From Gremmenia infestans (Eukaryota; Ascomycota; Leotiomycetes; Helotiales; Hamatocanthoscyphaceae), in the NCBI GenBank assembly GCA_032629725.1, contig JAFEVB010000004.1:1240001-1304000 (forward strand): a stretch of 64,000 nt of DNA, read 5' to 3'. Under the pieces are notes generated by a model. The model had not been told where the DNA came from, ran no database searches, and worked only from the letters and a program-made list of their open reading frames with translations. Of the stretch, positions 23,595-34,648 are shown piece after piece. Each line of letters starts with the position of its first letter. Position 1 is the stretch's first letter. The translations under genes and the position numbers were made by a program.

Positions 23595-24348
23595 TCACAT
23601 ATTCAGACATCCAATCCCCACAGGCCCAGCTTTCACCGCCAACCTATCATCGTAATAGTGAAAGACTCCCGACTCATTCTCCACAATCGCCTTTGTCACA
23701 AGCGCAGAATCCAGATACGCTCTCACCTGGACGATAATCCCATTGGTGTCCCAGCGCGTGACCCAGGAATATGTATTGTTGAACACGAGACCTATTCATA
23801 TGAAATGAAACCTCTATAAGCATATGCACGCAACTCCCCCTTCTTAATGATAGTAAGAATAAGAGTAAGAGTAAGAAATAGGAAATGAATATAGATTTAG
23901 ATTGTCATGTTTATAGAAGAGAGGGAAAAGGAGTTAAAATAACATAATGTAATCATGCATACATACCATTCTTCAAAACCCCATCGACAGTAAGTTCCTC
24001 GACGCTCCACTCCTCGTCTCCACCGCCAACCGTATTAACCAAACGCACCACCAGCGGCTCCGCAGCACTCGCCGTATTCTCCAGACGCGCCAGGGCGTCG
24101 ATGGCGAAGACCGTGCTGTTGTGGTATGTGCCTGCCAGGGGGTGCGTCCCCATGATCGTCCAGGTTACGTTGGGGGCGACGTAGTTGAAGAAGGCGGTGC
24201 TGCCGGACGTGAGCGTGGAGAAGACGGAGGTGATGTAGGGTTTGGAGGGGTAGGGTGTGGTGTAAGAGGGGGGTGTGGTTGTGATGGTGGTGGTGAGTGT
24301 TGCTAGGAGGGTGATGAAAAGTAGGGGGGTCAGGGTGCGGAGATACAT
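23595..24348 (-). CDS. secreted SnoaL/NTF2-like protein (192 aa)
   Basis: Two exons, 24348-23967 and 23791-23595. The start MYLRTLTPLLFITLLATL gives a signal peptide. The rest is an NTF2-like domain: SVFSTLTSGSTAFFNYVAPNV, then MGTHPLAGTYHNSTVFAIDA (typical of SnoaL-like folds, where GTHPLAG is conserved). After the intron come NGLVFNNTYSWVTRW and the strand VQVRAYLDSALV. Several N-glycosylation sites are visible. SnoaL-like proteins may be cyclases, isomerases or non-enzymatic; the pocket is not diagnostic here. The 175-bp intron is long for this genome but its ends are consensus (GTATGT, ATAG) and the frame is kept. Confidence 0.85.
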
Positions 24349-25571
24349 GCTAGTGTTGGGGTGGTAGATTAAACTGGTGTGTGTAAGTGTGTGTAAGTGT
24401 GTGTATATTGTGGATTTCAATACAGAGGGATAAAGCATAGAAACATTGTGTTTCAAAGAAAGTAACCATTTCTTATATAGTAGCAAAGCAGTAGGCAAAT
24501 ATCGGAATATACAATCGCCATCCCCCGCTCTTGACATGATGGGGTTAATTCAACTCGCCGTGAATGCTTGATTAGGTTCAGCAGGGAGTGAGAACTTTCG
24601 GGCCGTATGCGCATCGGTATTATGGAAGTGGTATTATCTTGAACAAATAACATGGTACTTAGCCCCTGCCTCTTTGCCGTGACCGCTCCGTGACGGTTAT
24701 GTAGACGAGTCGTACGGAACGGAGTTAGGACATGGCAAAACAAAACACGAAAGCTTATTAAAAAAAAAGAGGTTATTAACTCTTTTTTTAACGTGGATAT
24801 TTGCAGTGAAGCATTCGTTCGACACACAGGATGTAATTATATTGCTAGTGAATGCACAAAATTGACTGTTTGGTGAACATGGATATATAGGTACCTACAC
24901 ATGCGACGATATCTGGAGACTCTTTTGAAGAATTGCGGTCATGAAAGAAAGTGAAAGCCTTCGTGGCTAATTGCAAGCGCTGTGACACGGCGACTCTTGC
25001 GATATATGAGTTGGGGCCCTCTCAACTCTGCGGTAGCCATCACGTCTATCTACTTTGCGGACCGAACTACTCAACTGCGGTGTTATCGCATCGCATGCAC
25101 TGAAACGTTGCTGCTAAAACAATCTTTGCTGTTAATAAAGGAGTACCAAATTGATCAAGTAGCCGTTGCACATGTATAGCTTGATGGAACTTCAAAATGT
25201 CATTGGCTTGAAAAGGGAATTTGGGGACAGCGGCGGACAGCCAAGCCTATCTGTTGGAGTTTGTGGCTCGGCAGGAAGTGTGATGATACTCGAGAGAAGT
25301 ATACGAGCGAGTTTATAGACTGTAGGAATGACCGGAGAGCAATTAAAGACATTCGCCGATCTGTAGAGAGGTTCTAAGGCGGACAAGGCTGTATCACAAA
25401 GTCACCTACCGTCACTTGAGGCTGTGGAGAGGTTTCAGCAAATAAAGAAAAGGATGGAAGTACTACTTCCAAATAAAGGTAGTCAACACTCCCATATCAA
25501 ACCGCAGGTATCATCACACATCAATTAATGCTCATGTTTCATCCCTCATAACTCATTAAAAACCCCCCTTT
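24349..25571. other. intergenic region, nothing recognised
   Basis: Upstream flank of the SnoaL-like gene and downstream flank of the RNase gene. No further coding, RNA or repeat signal. Confidence 0.4.
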
Positions 25572-26646
25572 TTAAACCTCACTCCCCACCGCCCTAAGCG
25601 GATATTTCAGCGCCCCCTTCGCCTTTGCACAGTTCCCTAGACTTCCCCCATTAATACTCGCATTAACAGGAACCCCATGTCTCGCCTGCACCCTCCCTAA
25701 GACATGGTGATAATACCACACCTCACTCAACACCGTACCGCCATTATCCAACGTCCCATTACCCGCAGCTGTAGCATTATATTTCGGCCCCGAACAAGCA
25801 ATATACGGCAGCGCTCCAAACCCCTTTACCAAAGCGCCCTGGAAATCCGTCAAAGAATAAGTCGTGGAGTTCGAAGGATAGATGCCCTGAGCACCAAGCC
25901 AAGTCCAAGTAGGCAGCGTCTCGTAGTAGGAGATGGCGGTCTCGAAGAAATCAATCACTTCTTCGTGTTTGCGATACATGGGTCCGTAACATGGAAGGTT
26001 GAATGTACTGTAGCATGTACCGTGTTTGCTGAACTCGTGGCCCCAGAAATCACCATTTGGTTGTGCCTGCGCTATCCAGAATTTGTTCATGTATGCGAGG
26101 AGGTCAAATTTGCCGAAGGGCGCGAGAAAGGTGGAGATGCTGCTGCCATTGTAGGGTTTTATGGGAGTTCCGGAAGGAGTGCCGGTTGTGGTGTTCGGCG
26201 AGGGGAGGGGATCATATTGTCGACTTTTTGGGAGTAAGTATAAATATGGGAATGAAGGTGGGGGAATGCAAACCTTAGATCACAGTATTGTGTATATGAT
26301 CCATTGCAGAAATCAGGCCACAGACCATGTAACGACCATGAGTCCTTTGGGAGAACTTGTCCTTGCGATTCAAGTCCTGTGTAGGTGTTCCAGAGCTGCG
26401 TGCTGAGAACAAGCCCGCCATATGATTCGGTACAGCACGAATCGGTGATGTTTGGGTACGCATTTGCGGAGCAGGATAGGAAGGGGGTCTCTGGATATAA
26501 TCATTAGATCATTTCCCTGTCTGTATTTCATAGGGAGATATACGCAATTGGCACGTATGGTTCAAATTGCTCTGTCCGGGGTACAGCGATGCTTGAGAAG
26601 CGCCGACCAGCATTAAGCTGACGGCTGTAGCAGCGAGGAGTTGCAT
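25572..26646 (-). CDS. ribonuclease T2 (secreted)
   Basis: Cleaves single-stranded RNA through 2',3'-cyclic phosphates, normally in the vacuole or outside the cell. Three exons, 26646-26544, 26490-26274 and 26223-25572, with 53- and 50-bp introns, give 323 aa. MQLLAATAVSLMLVGASQAS is a signal peptide. Both catalytic blocks are intact: SLHGLWPD (CAS I, His89) and WGHEFSKHGTC (CAS II, residues 167-177, including Glu170, Lys173 and His174). Conserved Cys pairs (SCSANAYPNITDSCC; NLPCYGP; SGPKY region; GNCAKAKG) fit the disulfide pattern of fungal RNase T2. The length is right for the catalytic domain alone, without the C-terminal extension seen in yeast RNY1. Confidence 0.95.
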
Positions 26647-27403
26647 CTTTGATTTAGATATTAAGAGAATTAAGACAATTCCAACTGAATACTGAAGGAA
26701 TCGCACTATGCGAAAAGCAGGGAGAAAATGGCATGGGGAATTGGCAATATATAGCTTTCCCATATTGTTATCAGAAGCTCCGAAGTGGGAGCTTGAAAGG
26801 GCAGTTACCAAACTTACGGGTCTTTGCGCCGTGCAAATCTCATATCCTGATCCCCGGGGTACATTGGCCACTCGTAGCCATGTAGGCCCACGAACCATTG
26901 ATTTAAAGCACGTTCTGAGAAGTTGGTTCTTGATGGGAAAGATTGATTTCGAAATCTAAGCTGCAAGAGGAAGGTTGACATATTGGCTAGCGCGGCACGT
27001 GGGCGGGGTCCATTTGGAAAACAAGGGTAGGAATGACGGAAAGGTCCCGAGAAGAGGCTTAAATGTGCTATTGCTATTGCTGTTGCAATTGCATTATGTT
27101 TTGTTATTGCAGTTCATTGTATGTACTCTGAAGAGTGGTGTCTCAGCTGGAGCATGTATTTACAGATCCTCAAAACGCCTGTAGCACATTCAATTAATCA
27201 TAAATGGGGTGACCTGAGCCCAACCTTCTGGTACTCGTAAGTGCAAGAGCGCTCCGCTCTGCTCAAATAAGTCTGGAGACCAGCTAATATTTTCTCCTGT
27301 CGAAAACCATGCCGCTTTGGGCCAAGGGACAAGAATCTGCTGAACCGATATAGGGAACAAATCCACCTGCATTGAACATGCACCGTAGAACATCATTTGT
27401 GGC
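26647..27403. other. region between RNase T2 promoter and hapX 3' end
   Basis: No coding region recognised. It contains the RNase T2 upstream flank and probably the hapX 3' UTR. Confidence 0.4.
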
Positions 27404-28972
27404 TCATCCTCTGCCGAACCGTCTGTCAAATAGCTTCAACACCCCCATAACACTGGCCGCCTCAACTTCTATCGGTTCCCTTCCCTCGTGACGAGGCGGC
27501 GTAGCATGTAATCTCCCAAGCCATGTACTCAACTCATCGCTCGCCTGCTCAAAGCCCATGTGCGTAGAGAGAGTCTTGTAAGTGTCGGCAACTGACAAGC
27601 TTGGTGGAGGGTGAGATGTTGCGGTCGCTGGGACAGACTTGCAACATCCTCCACCAGCAGCATTTCCACCACAGCAGCCTTCAGGGGACGCAGAACTAGG
27701 CGTGGTAGATCCACGCATAGCAGCAAGTGAACGACAGAACAATGCAGACTTCGGGTCTAACTGACATTGCTGGCAATTGCCTGGACCGTTGGCACAAGAG
27801 TTGGACGGTGCTTGATTGGCAACTGGTCGATGCATATGGTTGGGCTGCATCGATGGTAACTTGATCATAATCCCCTCGACATCGGTGTCTGATGGAGGTG
27901 GCGTGACTTCATTGAGTAGAGGAGCTAGTCGATTTTCATGGTTCTGTTCGTTGGAAGCATTCGCGGCGGCTTCCTCGGCACAGACGCAATATGTACCCTC
28001 TTCACAGAATCCACATGACTCTATTGGTGGCCGCGATATCTGAAGACGAGACTCCTGAATTGGCTGACGTGCTACTGGCTTTGAAGAGAACTGTGCAGTG
28101 AAGTCGACCTCGAGTGGAGTAGATGGAGCAGATTGCCGTCGACGTTTCTCGGCTTGCTCTTCAGCTGATGGCGAGTGTGCTCTTTTGAGTTCCGAAGAGG
28201 CCGAAGCTCCAGTATTTGGCCTGAGAGTCTCTTCCAAACACTCGCAATGAGTGCCGACCGAACACTTCCCACACCCAGAGGCAGCAATAGCCATAGCCTC
28301 ATCAACACATGCACAATTACTTGAAGACGTGCAGCCACCACATCCAACAGGTGTTGACTCAATATCAAGAGTAGGTGAAGCAAACCGTTGTGGCTCGGGA
28401 CTCTTTTGAACATTTCGTCGATTGCGCCGTGGCGGAAGAGGAACAGCATCTGTGCCTGTATTCCTTGACCCGTTCCGAAGATAAGACAGCTCAGCGAGGG
28501 CAGCCTCCTTCTCTTTCCTCTCATATTCCGCAATGCGATCAAGCGTATCGCAGCGAACTTTCCATGAGTGAAGCTCGCCTGTGAACCTCTCCAAATCCGC
28601 CTCAAGTCGTGAGATCTTATTCCTCATCTCCTCTTCGCGCTTCTGCTGTTCCTCTTTGGTCTCCTCTAGCTGTTCCTCCAACTCTCCGACCCTAGCAGCA
28701 CGTCTCTCCCTAAAGGCGCGTTGTGCAGCTCTGTTCTGTGCCTTCCGCTTGGTTGGAGGGGTATCAGTAGCGGGCTTGCGGCCAGGCTTCGGCCGTGGTG
28801 GGATGATCCATTCTTTCCTGGTAATCATAGAGGGTGTCGCAAGACCAGAGGCCGGAGATAGAGCCGTCATATTGGAGATATTTAAAGTCTTGATTGCGAG
28901 AGTGGGAGGTGCTGGAGCAATGGCAGGCGGAGAGCCTGCAGACGAGGGTGTTGACACTGCAGGTGAGGCCAT
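27404..28972 (-). CDS. hapX: HapX, bZIP iron-regulatory transcription factor
   Basis: Represses iron-consuming pathways and activates siderophore uptake during iron starvation, and activates iron storage in excess, always with the CCAAT-binding complex. Single exon, 522 aa, starting MASPAVSTPSS; the codon three residues upstream is TTG, not ATG. The N-terminal Hap4-like motif (KEWIIPPRPKPGRK, about 53-66), which contacts the CCAAT complex, runs into a bZIP basic region (KRKAQNRAAQRAFRERRAAR, about 75-94) and a leucine/coiled-coil region. Cys-rich iron-sensing regions follow: GCGGCTSSSNCAC, GCGKCSVGTHCEC, SCGFCEEGTYCVC and a C-terminal one with NCQQC and CCGGNAAGGGCC. The order and number match HapX of Aspergillus. 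The promoter carries an SreA-type GATA site (29198-29206). It is divergent from COG2. Confidence 0.96.
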   Translation of the reverse strand: MASPAVSTPSSAGSPPAIAPAPPTLAIKTLNISNMTALSPASGLATPSMITRKEWIIPPRPKPGRKPATDTPPTKRKAQNRAAQRAFRERRAARVGELEEQLEETKEEQQKREEEMRNKISRLEADLERFTGELHSWKVRCDTLDRIAEYERKEKEAALAELSYLRNGSRNTGTDAVPLPPRRNRRNVQKSPEPQRFASPTLDIESTPVGCGGCTSSSNCACVDEAMAIAASGCGKCSVGTHCECLEETLRPNTGASASSELKRAHSPSAEEQAEKRRRQSAPSTPLEVDFTAQFSSKPVARQPIQESRLQISRPPIESCGFCEEGTYCVCAEEAAANASNEQNHENRLAPLLNEVTPPPSDTDVEGIMIKLPSMQPNHMHRPVANQAPSNSCANGPGNCQQCQLDPKSALFCRSLAAMRGSTTPSSASPEGCCGGNAAGGGCCKSVPATATSHPPPSLSVADTYKTLSTHMGFEQASDELSTWLGRLHATPPRHEGREPIEVEAASVMGVLKLFDRRFGRG

Positions 28973-29565
28973 CTTCGCCAAGAGGCAAATGAACCTAGGT
29001 ACCGAGGACGAGGGGCTGAAAAAGGGTAGAATACACGTTGTGTACGTGACAAAGGATTAAATCCGACGCATTAATAGTCAATTGTTGATTATCGACAGGA
29101 TAAAAGGACAAGGCGAAACAGTACTTGGCGGTGCAGTCAGCGGCCGTTGATAAGTTAGATGTGTGGAAGTGGATGAGGTTGTAGATTTGATCTTGGGTTA
29201 TCTGATCGAGAGATAATGCAGGCGGTGGACCCTACCTAGCCTCTCCGCTATAAATTTTCACCATGAGCCGAGTTCGGACCATATCCAACCCTAAGGTACG
29301 TACTTGACATCATTCATCCAATCACGGCACAAGCAGCCTCCGCCAAAGAGGAAATAGAGAGTCGTACGACTTGGCATGAGCACGTTTCCGCTTTCCGACC
29401 GCGCCAGATCGGACATTACAAACACAAAGCTACACGTGACGAGAGAGAAGAAAGGAACAATTGAAGGAGCATCGGATGGGCTAGGACAGCAAAGAGAAGA
29501 AGGAAAGAAATAAAGAAAGGAAGGAAGAAAGAAAGAAAGAAAGGATACATAGTGTCTAATCCAAC
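28973..29565. promoter_or_regulatory. divergent promoter of hapX and COG2
   Basis: A 593-bp shared intergenic region. It holds the SreA-like site at 29198-29206, a CCAAT box at 29318-29322, and a polypurine GAAA/GGAA tract at about 29495-29545 just before COG2. Confidence 0.6.
29198..29206 (-). promoter_or_regulatory. SreA-type GATA site (ATCWGATAA) in the hapX promoter
   Basis: The plus strand reads TTATCTGAT, so the minus (hapX coding) strand reads ATCAGATAA, a perfect match to the extended GATA motif ATCWGATAA bound by the iron-responsive repressor SreA in aspergilli. It lies about 225 bp upstream of the hapX start codon. In the known loop SreA represses hapX when iron is plentiful. The match is seen; binding is inferred. 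Confidence 0.65.
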
Positions 29566-30432
29566 ATGAGCAAGTTCTATTTCGGAGGAGGTTCAGGCGA
29601 CGTCTCCTCAGACGACGAAGATAACCTCCCATACCCCGAGGCACTACCACGCAGCGACTTCCTTGCTCCAGACTTCGACGCGCCTGCATATTTGTCTACA
29701 CTCTCGGAGCGCCACCAGACACTGGAAGATCTTCGGTCTGACCTGAGAGAAAGATCTCAAGCACTGTCAAAGGAGCTATTGGATCTTGTCAACACCAATT
29801 ATGAGCAGTTTTTGAGTCTAGGCTCTGATTTGAAGGGCGGGGAAGAGAAGGTTGAGGATGTCAGGGTGGGCTTATTAGGTTTTAAGCGGGGCGTGGAGGA
29901 TGTGAGGGGCAAGGTTAGAGAGAGGAAAGTCGAGGTAGAGGGATTGCTGGGAGAGAAGAAGGATGTGAGCAAGCAGATTGCGTTGGGTCGGAGGCTATTG
30001 GAGGTTGATGCACGACTTGAGGAGCTTGAAGACAGACTCATGGTCTCCTCTCTCGGCCGAGCTGTAAATGGAGGGGATGAGGACTCTTGGACTGACAGCG
30101 AGGATGAGGAGGACGACGATGATGAGCTTGGAGCTGAGGCTGGCGTGGCAGGAACCAGCACAAGAAAGCTTCAACGGCTCGTTACAGATTGTCTCCAAGT
30201 TGAGCGTTTGTCAAATAGTGTGGGGAAAGAGCACCCATTCATTTCAGCACAGCAGTCCCGGATGCTTCGAGTCAGAAATACCATTCTGCTTGACCTCAGC
30301 ACGACGCTGAAGCAGACTACCTCCACAGGTGAAGAAGGGAAGTCAAGGCTCCTCAAGATACTTGGAATCTACAGAGAATTTGGGGCGGAAGAAGAGGCGA
30401 TCAAGGTACTGAAAGGGATGAAATCACGATAG
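29566..30432 (+). CDS. COG2: conserved oligomeric Golgi complex subunit 2
   Basis: COG is the tether for retrograde vesicles within the Golgi. COG2 belongs to lobe A. The single-exon frame gives 288 aa, the short form usual in Pezizomycotina. The N-terminus holds the family signature PRSDFLAPDFDAPAYLSTL, followed by long helical coiled-coil sequence (HQTLEDLRSDLRERSQALSK; NTNYEQFLSLGSDLKGGEEK). An acidic Asp/Glu-rich linker (SEDEEDDDDELGAEAG) interrupts the helices at about 180-196. The protein acts on the cytosolic face of the Golgi. Nothing looks broken. Confidence 0.93.
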   Translation: MSKFYFGGGSGDVSSDDEDNLPYPEALPRSDFLAPDFDAPAYLSTLSERHQTLEDLRSDLRERSQALSKELLDLVNTNYEQFLSLGSDLKGGEEKVEDVRVGLLGFKRGVEDVRGKVRERKVEVEGLLGEKKDVSKQIALGRRLLEVDARLEELEDRLMVSSLGRAVNGGDEDSWTDSEDEEDDDDELGAEAGVAGTSTRKLQRLVTDCLQVERLSNSVGKEHPFISAQQSRMLRVRNTILLDLSTTLKQTTSTGEEGKSRLLKILGIYREFGAEEEAIKVLKGMKSR

Positions 30433-30526
30433 AAAACAGGCATTGTAGCATAGCGTTGGAGTTGAAGGCATATACCAGGGACATCAATATGGAATATCTT
30501 ACATCTATTATCTACAGCTGTACATT

Positions 30527-31520
30527 CTATGGCCCAGACAACTCTTTTGAAGTAACCGAAGTATTCGTACCCTTAAAAGCTCCATTTAGAGGCAAGCCCG
30601 GTCCGTTCGTTGAGCTCAACACCACTTCCACCAACTCCTTGTTGATTTTGTCACTGATACGTGACAAATCCTTCTTCACAGCCTCGATGAAAGCCTTCAA
30701 ATTGGTCGACATCTGCTCCGGAGTGAATCCCAACTGTCCAATTGCCATCCGAATCACGCCCATCCTCTCCCTATACTCCGTAGCTCCCACCATATCTTTC
30801 ATTGTCTTGACTGGATCCACAACAACCGTACCCAACTTGCTACTAGGCATCATTCCTCGAGGACCTAACACCCTTCCAATTCCAGACTTGTTCATCTTGG
30901 CCAACGAGTCCGTCTGACAGAGACATCGATCGAACTCAATCTTTCCAGCCTTGACAGCATCAAAGACATCATCCTCTCCAACCAACACAGCGCCTGCAGC
31001 CCTCGCTGCCTCTGCATATGCTGAGTCCGGCGGACAAATAACGCATACTCTGAAGTCCGTCTTCACTGGATGGGGAAGCCGTAATCGATTTCGTACGACT
31101 GGTCCGTTCTTCTGGGATTTGAGTTTCAAAGCCAACTCGTACTTTACAGAAGTTGGTTTCTGGCCCACCTCCCAAGCTCGTATAATGCTACAACGCATTA
31201 GTACAGTTCTACCACTTCGTAGACGTGAGTTCCTACCGCATAGCATCCAGCAATGGGAACGTCTCCTCCTTGCTCAAATCATACTGTACATAGGTCGTCC
31301 TCGCTTTCTTCTTCTTCACTACCGCCTTCTTTATGTACTTATTTGTACTCTGAGGCAGGACCTTTTCTTTCTTGGAGACGATTGGAGGTGTGTATTTCCC
31401 GCGCCCAGCATTTGCTGTTGATGTGCTGAAAAGTCTGATAGGGAGGGCAGTTGGTGTTGATCGGGTGACTTGTAGGCATGTTCTGCTTAATTTACCCAGA
31501 CATGGCCTTGCGGTAGCCAT
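30527..31520 (-). CDS. MRPL1: mitochondrial large-subunit ribosomal protein uL1m
   Basis: Two exons, 31520-31237 and 31187-30527, with a 49-bp intron in phase 2, give 314 aa. The N-terminus MATARPCLGKLSRTCLQVTR is an Arg-rich mitochondrial presequence, followed by an STANAGRGKYTPP processing region typical of fungal uL1m. The body carries the L1 signature: VCVICPPDSAYAEAARAAGA, then MNKSGIGRVLGPRGMMPSSK, the conserved GPRGLMP loop that binds rRNA. It forms the L1 stalk near the E site of the mitoribosome. The start codon is 216 bp from that of the cytosolic GluRS gene on the other strand. Confidence 0.95.
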
Positions 31521-31736
31521 TGCGATGTTGACAAACTGCTCATCCGAGAACCAAGGCGCAGAATAATTAATGCTCCAGCTCCTTTCAATCGAGACACAGA
31601 CGCAGACTAGCGCTAGCGTCTCGGAGCGGAGAAACTGTTCGGAGCTGGTGAACCGGCGAGTTGACTCAAACCAAAACCCCCACCAAAATATCAGAACACC
31701 CCTCTTCAAATTCAGTTACTCACAACATACGAAACA
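31521..31736. promoter_or_regulatory. short bidirectional promoter, MRPL1 / GUS1
   Basis: Only 216 bp separates the two start codons of genes that diverge, so the core promoter is probably shared. Both products act in translation, one mitochondrial and one cytosolic. Confidence 0.6.
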
Positions 31737-33660
31737 ATGAAGACCGAAGAGCTGTCGCAACTCGCGGCGGGTCTCGCAGCTCCAGATTTCAAAGCTATTG
31801 AACCACATCTCATTGCCTTGGACAAACATCTCACTTTGAGAACCTATATTGAAGGATACACCATTGGCGAGGCTGATACGAAAATCTGGGTTACAATTCG
31901 AAGCAACAAGGTTGCAAATGCTTTCCTGAAGAAAGGAGCTCTTGTTAACCTGGGAAGATGGTTTACCTATATCGAGCAAACCCACCCGGAAATACAAGAG
32001 GAAATCAAGGTGAAGGATGAGGCCGAAAGGGCGAGGAAGGCGGCGTTGAGCAAAGCTGGGGCGAGTTACAATATGGCTTTGCAGGATACCGAGAAGGGAG
32101 TTGTTACTAGATTTCCCCCGGAGCCATCGTAAGTTGTTTAAACTTGATTGAGTTGAATGAGTGCTAATTAGAATCAGTGGATATCTACATATTGGCCACG
32201 CCAAAGCTGCACTTCTTAATGACTACTTCGCACACGAACTCTACAAGGGCACCCTACTCCTCCGATTCGATGATACAAATCCTTCGAAAGAGAAGCAGGA
32301 ATTCCAAGATGCTATTGTCGAGGATCTTGCTCTCATGGGTATCAAGCCAGACAAGACAAGCTATACCAGTGATCACCTCGAAGTCCTATACCAGTACTGC
32401 ATTCGTATGATCAAGGAAGGTCATGCCTATGCAGACGATACAAACCAGGAGACCATGAAATCCGAGAGAATGGATGGTATTGCTAGCAAGAACCGAGAAA
32501 AGTCTGTTGAGCAAAATCTTGCCATTTTGGAGGAGATGAAGGCAGGAACAGAGGTCGGACTTAAGAACTGCATTCGTGCAAAAATGTCAGTGGACAACCC
32601 CAACAAGGCTATGCGTGATCCTGTCATCTACCGTTGCAACCTCATTCCCCATCACCGGACTGGCGATACCTGGAAGATGTACCCTACGTATGACTTTGCT
32701 TGCCCAATTGTCGACTCTCTCGAGGGTGTCACCCATGCCCTGAGAACAACCGAGTACACAGATCGCAATCCTCAATACCAATGGTTCCTTGATACCCTGA
32801 AGCTGCGCCAGGTCCATATGTGGGATTTTGCAAGAATGAACTTCATCCGAACCGAACTGTCAAAACGGAAATTGACCAAGCTGGTAGATGCTGGAACCGT
32901 TTGGGGATGGGATGATCCTCGGATGCCTACCATTCGTGGTGTCCGAAGGCGAGGCATGACCATTCCCGCGCTTCGAGATTTCATCCTCAAGCAAGGACCC
33001 AGTCGGAACATCGTTGTCATGGACTGGACTAATTTCTGGGCTTCCAACAAGAAGGAAATTGACCCAATCGCACCCCGCCACACCTCAGTCGATACTATCA
33101 ACGCCGTCAAAGCAACTGTTCTCAACGGACCAGAGAAGCCATACACCGAAGATAAGCCTAAACACAACAAAAACCCGGCTGTGGGAACCAAGAAAGTTGC
33201 ATACAGCAAAAACCTCCTCTTCGATCAAGAAGATGCTAAGCTCTTCAAGCAAGACGAAGAAATTACCCTTATGAACTGGGGTAATGCCTATGTCCGCAAA
33301 ATTGTCGGCTCCAACCCAGTCACTGCCCTCGAGCTGGAATTGCATCTTGAAGGTGATGTCAAAAAGACCGAGAAGAAAGTCACCTGGCTATCCGAGGACC
33401 AGGATCTCGTCAAGGCTGAAGTCTACGAGTTCGACTACCTGATGACGAAGGACAAACTCGAGGAAGGCGACAACTGGGAGGATTTCGTCAATCCGAATAG
33501 CAGCAGTAAGATCGAGGCGCTAGTGGACGCAAATGCGACGGACCTGAAGGTGGATGATATTATTCAGTTGGAGCGGAAGGGCTATTTCAGGGTTGATAAG
33601 GCGGTTGAGGGAAAGAATGGGTTGGTCTTATTTGGGATTCCTACAGGGAAGACGAAGTAA
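31737..33660 (+). CDS. GUS1: glutamyl-tRNA synthetase, cytosolic
   Basis: Charges tRNA-Glu with glutamate for cytosolic translation. Exons 31737-32128 and 32178-33660, joined by a 49-bp intron inside the PEPSG codon run, give 624 aa. The N-terminal ~110 residues form a GST-like domain (ALDKHLTLRTYIEGYTIGEAD), which in yeast docks on Arc1. The class I catalytic core starts FPPEPSGYLHIGHAKAAL with the HIGH motif at 135-138. RFDDTNPSKEKQEF is the glutamate/ATP region. The second signature, here ELSKRKLTKLV (LSKRK at 358-362), is the eukaryotic KMSKS equivalent. The C-terminal half is the beta-barrel anticodon domain of the archaeal/eukaryotic type (VTALELELHLEGDVKKTEKK). Length is within fungal range. 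Confidence 0.97.
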
Positions 33661-33939
33661 GCGGTGTTTTTGAGAGATAAAAGTTATATGTTGAGTGATT
33701 TGCGCTCGATGAGCTTAGATGCTAGCATGAACGAAGTGATGATACATGATTGCCTTCTTCCTCTTACACTACAGTCCATGAAATAGTTTATTTCGCTCCC
33801 ATCCAAATGCTCCCAGAACTCCATCCCATTCATTCATTCCACCCAATCATACACACATACCCATAGTTCCTCCCCAAACTTCCGACACATACCACACTAT
33901 ACCATACCATACCATACAACCCCCACCAATCCACCTCAT
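33661..33939. other. convergent 3' flanks with a CCATA repeat
   Basis: Between the 3' ends of GUS1 and LCL2. A short run of CCATA/TACCA units lies at about 33892-33918. No gene. Confidence 0.5.
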
Positions 33940-34403
33940 TCATATCAACCCCTTCCTAGCCAGCTCGATCTTCCTCCCCGCCTCCCCCTCCTTAAAACCG
34001 CCCTTACTAACACACACAGCGCGCCCCTCGCCTAACTCAAACTTCTCCTCCACCGCTGGGTGCGGACACGGGCAATGGTGCGGGAAGTGCACGCAGGCGA
34101 GCGTGTCTGGACATAGGTAGTTGGTGCAGCGCGCCGCGTCGTAGTTTTGCTGGTACCAGGTTGAGTCTGAGGGCACGTTTTGGGGGTCTTGACGCTGTTG
34201 CGCTTGGTGTTGCTAGAGAGGGAAGGTATTAGTGATTGATTGATTGATTGTTTGGTTTGGTTTGGGAGGGAAGGAGAAAAGGGATGGAATGGGGAAAGTA
34301 CTTGGCCGTTATTGAACATGTTGAAGAAATCGAATTGTGCGGAGACGGAGGATATGAGGAGGAGGAGGGTTGGTAGGAGGGGGAGCATGGTAATGCGTGC
34401 CAT
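33940..34403 (-). CDS. LCL2: Lcl2, long chronological lifespan protein 2
   Basis: Two exons, 34403-34302 and 34212-33940, joined in phase 0 across an 89-bp intron, give 124 aa. [18 protein letters not shown] is a signal peptide. The mature part begins [11 protein letters not shown], the usual aromatic start of Lcl2, and carries the Cys signature [20 protein letters not shown] followed by [20 protein letters not shown]. Lcl2 is a small ER-luminal/secretory protein linked to ER-associated degradation and lifespan in yeast; its molecular activity is not known. Length and Cys pattern match the fungal family. Confidence 0.93.
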
Positions 34404-34648
34404 GATTCTAGATTTTGTTTGGTTTGTGTGTAGATTCCTGGTGTTGGAATTGAAGATCACGAAGTGAAGTGGAGGGAATGGAACTCAAAGCTTCAGAGAT
34501 TTGTTACGTTATATCAAAATTCCCAGGGGACTATTGCTGAAATCAATCGAATTGATGTCCTAGAAGGCCAGCTATCACTACCTATTTCCTGCTTACTAAG
34601 CCGAATATCTACCCCTGCACGGCGATTTATACTTTTTATCTAGAGCTC

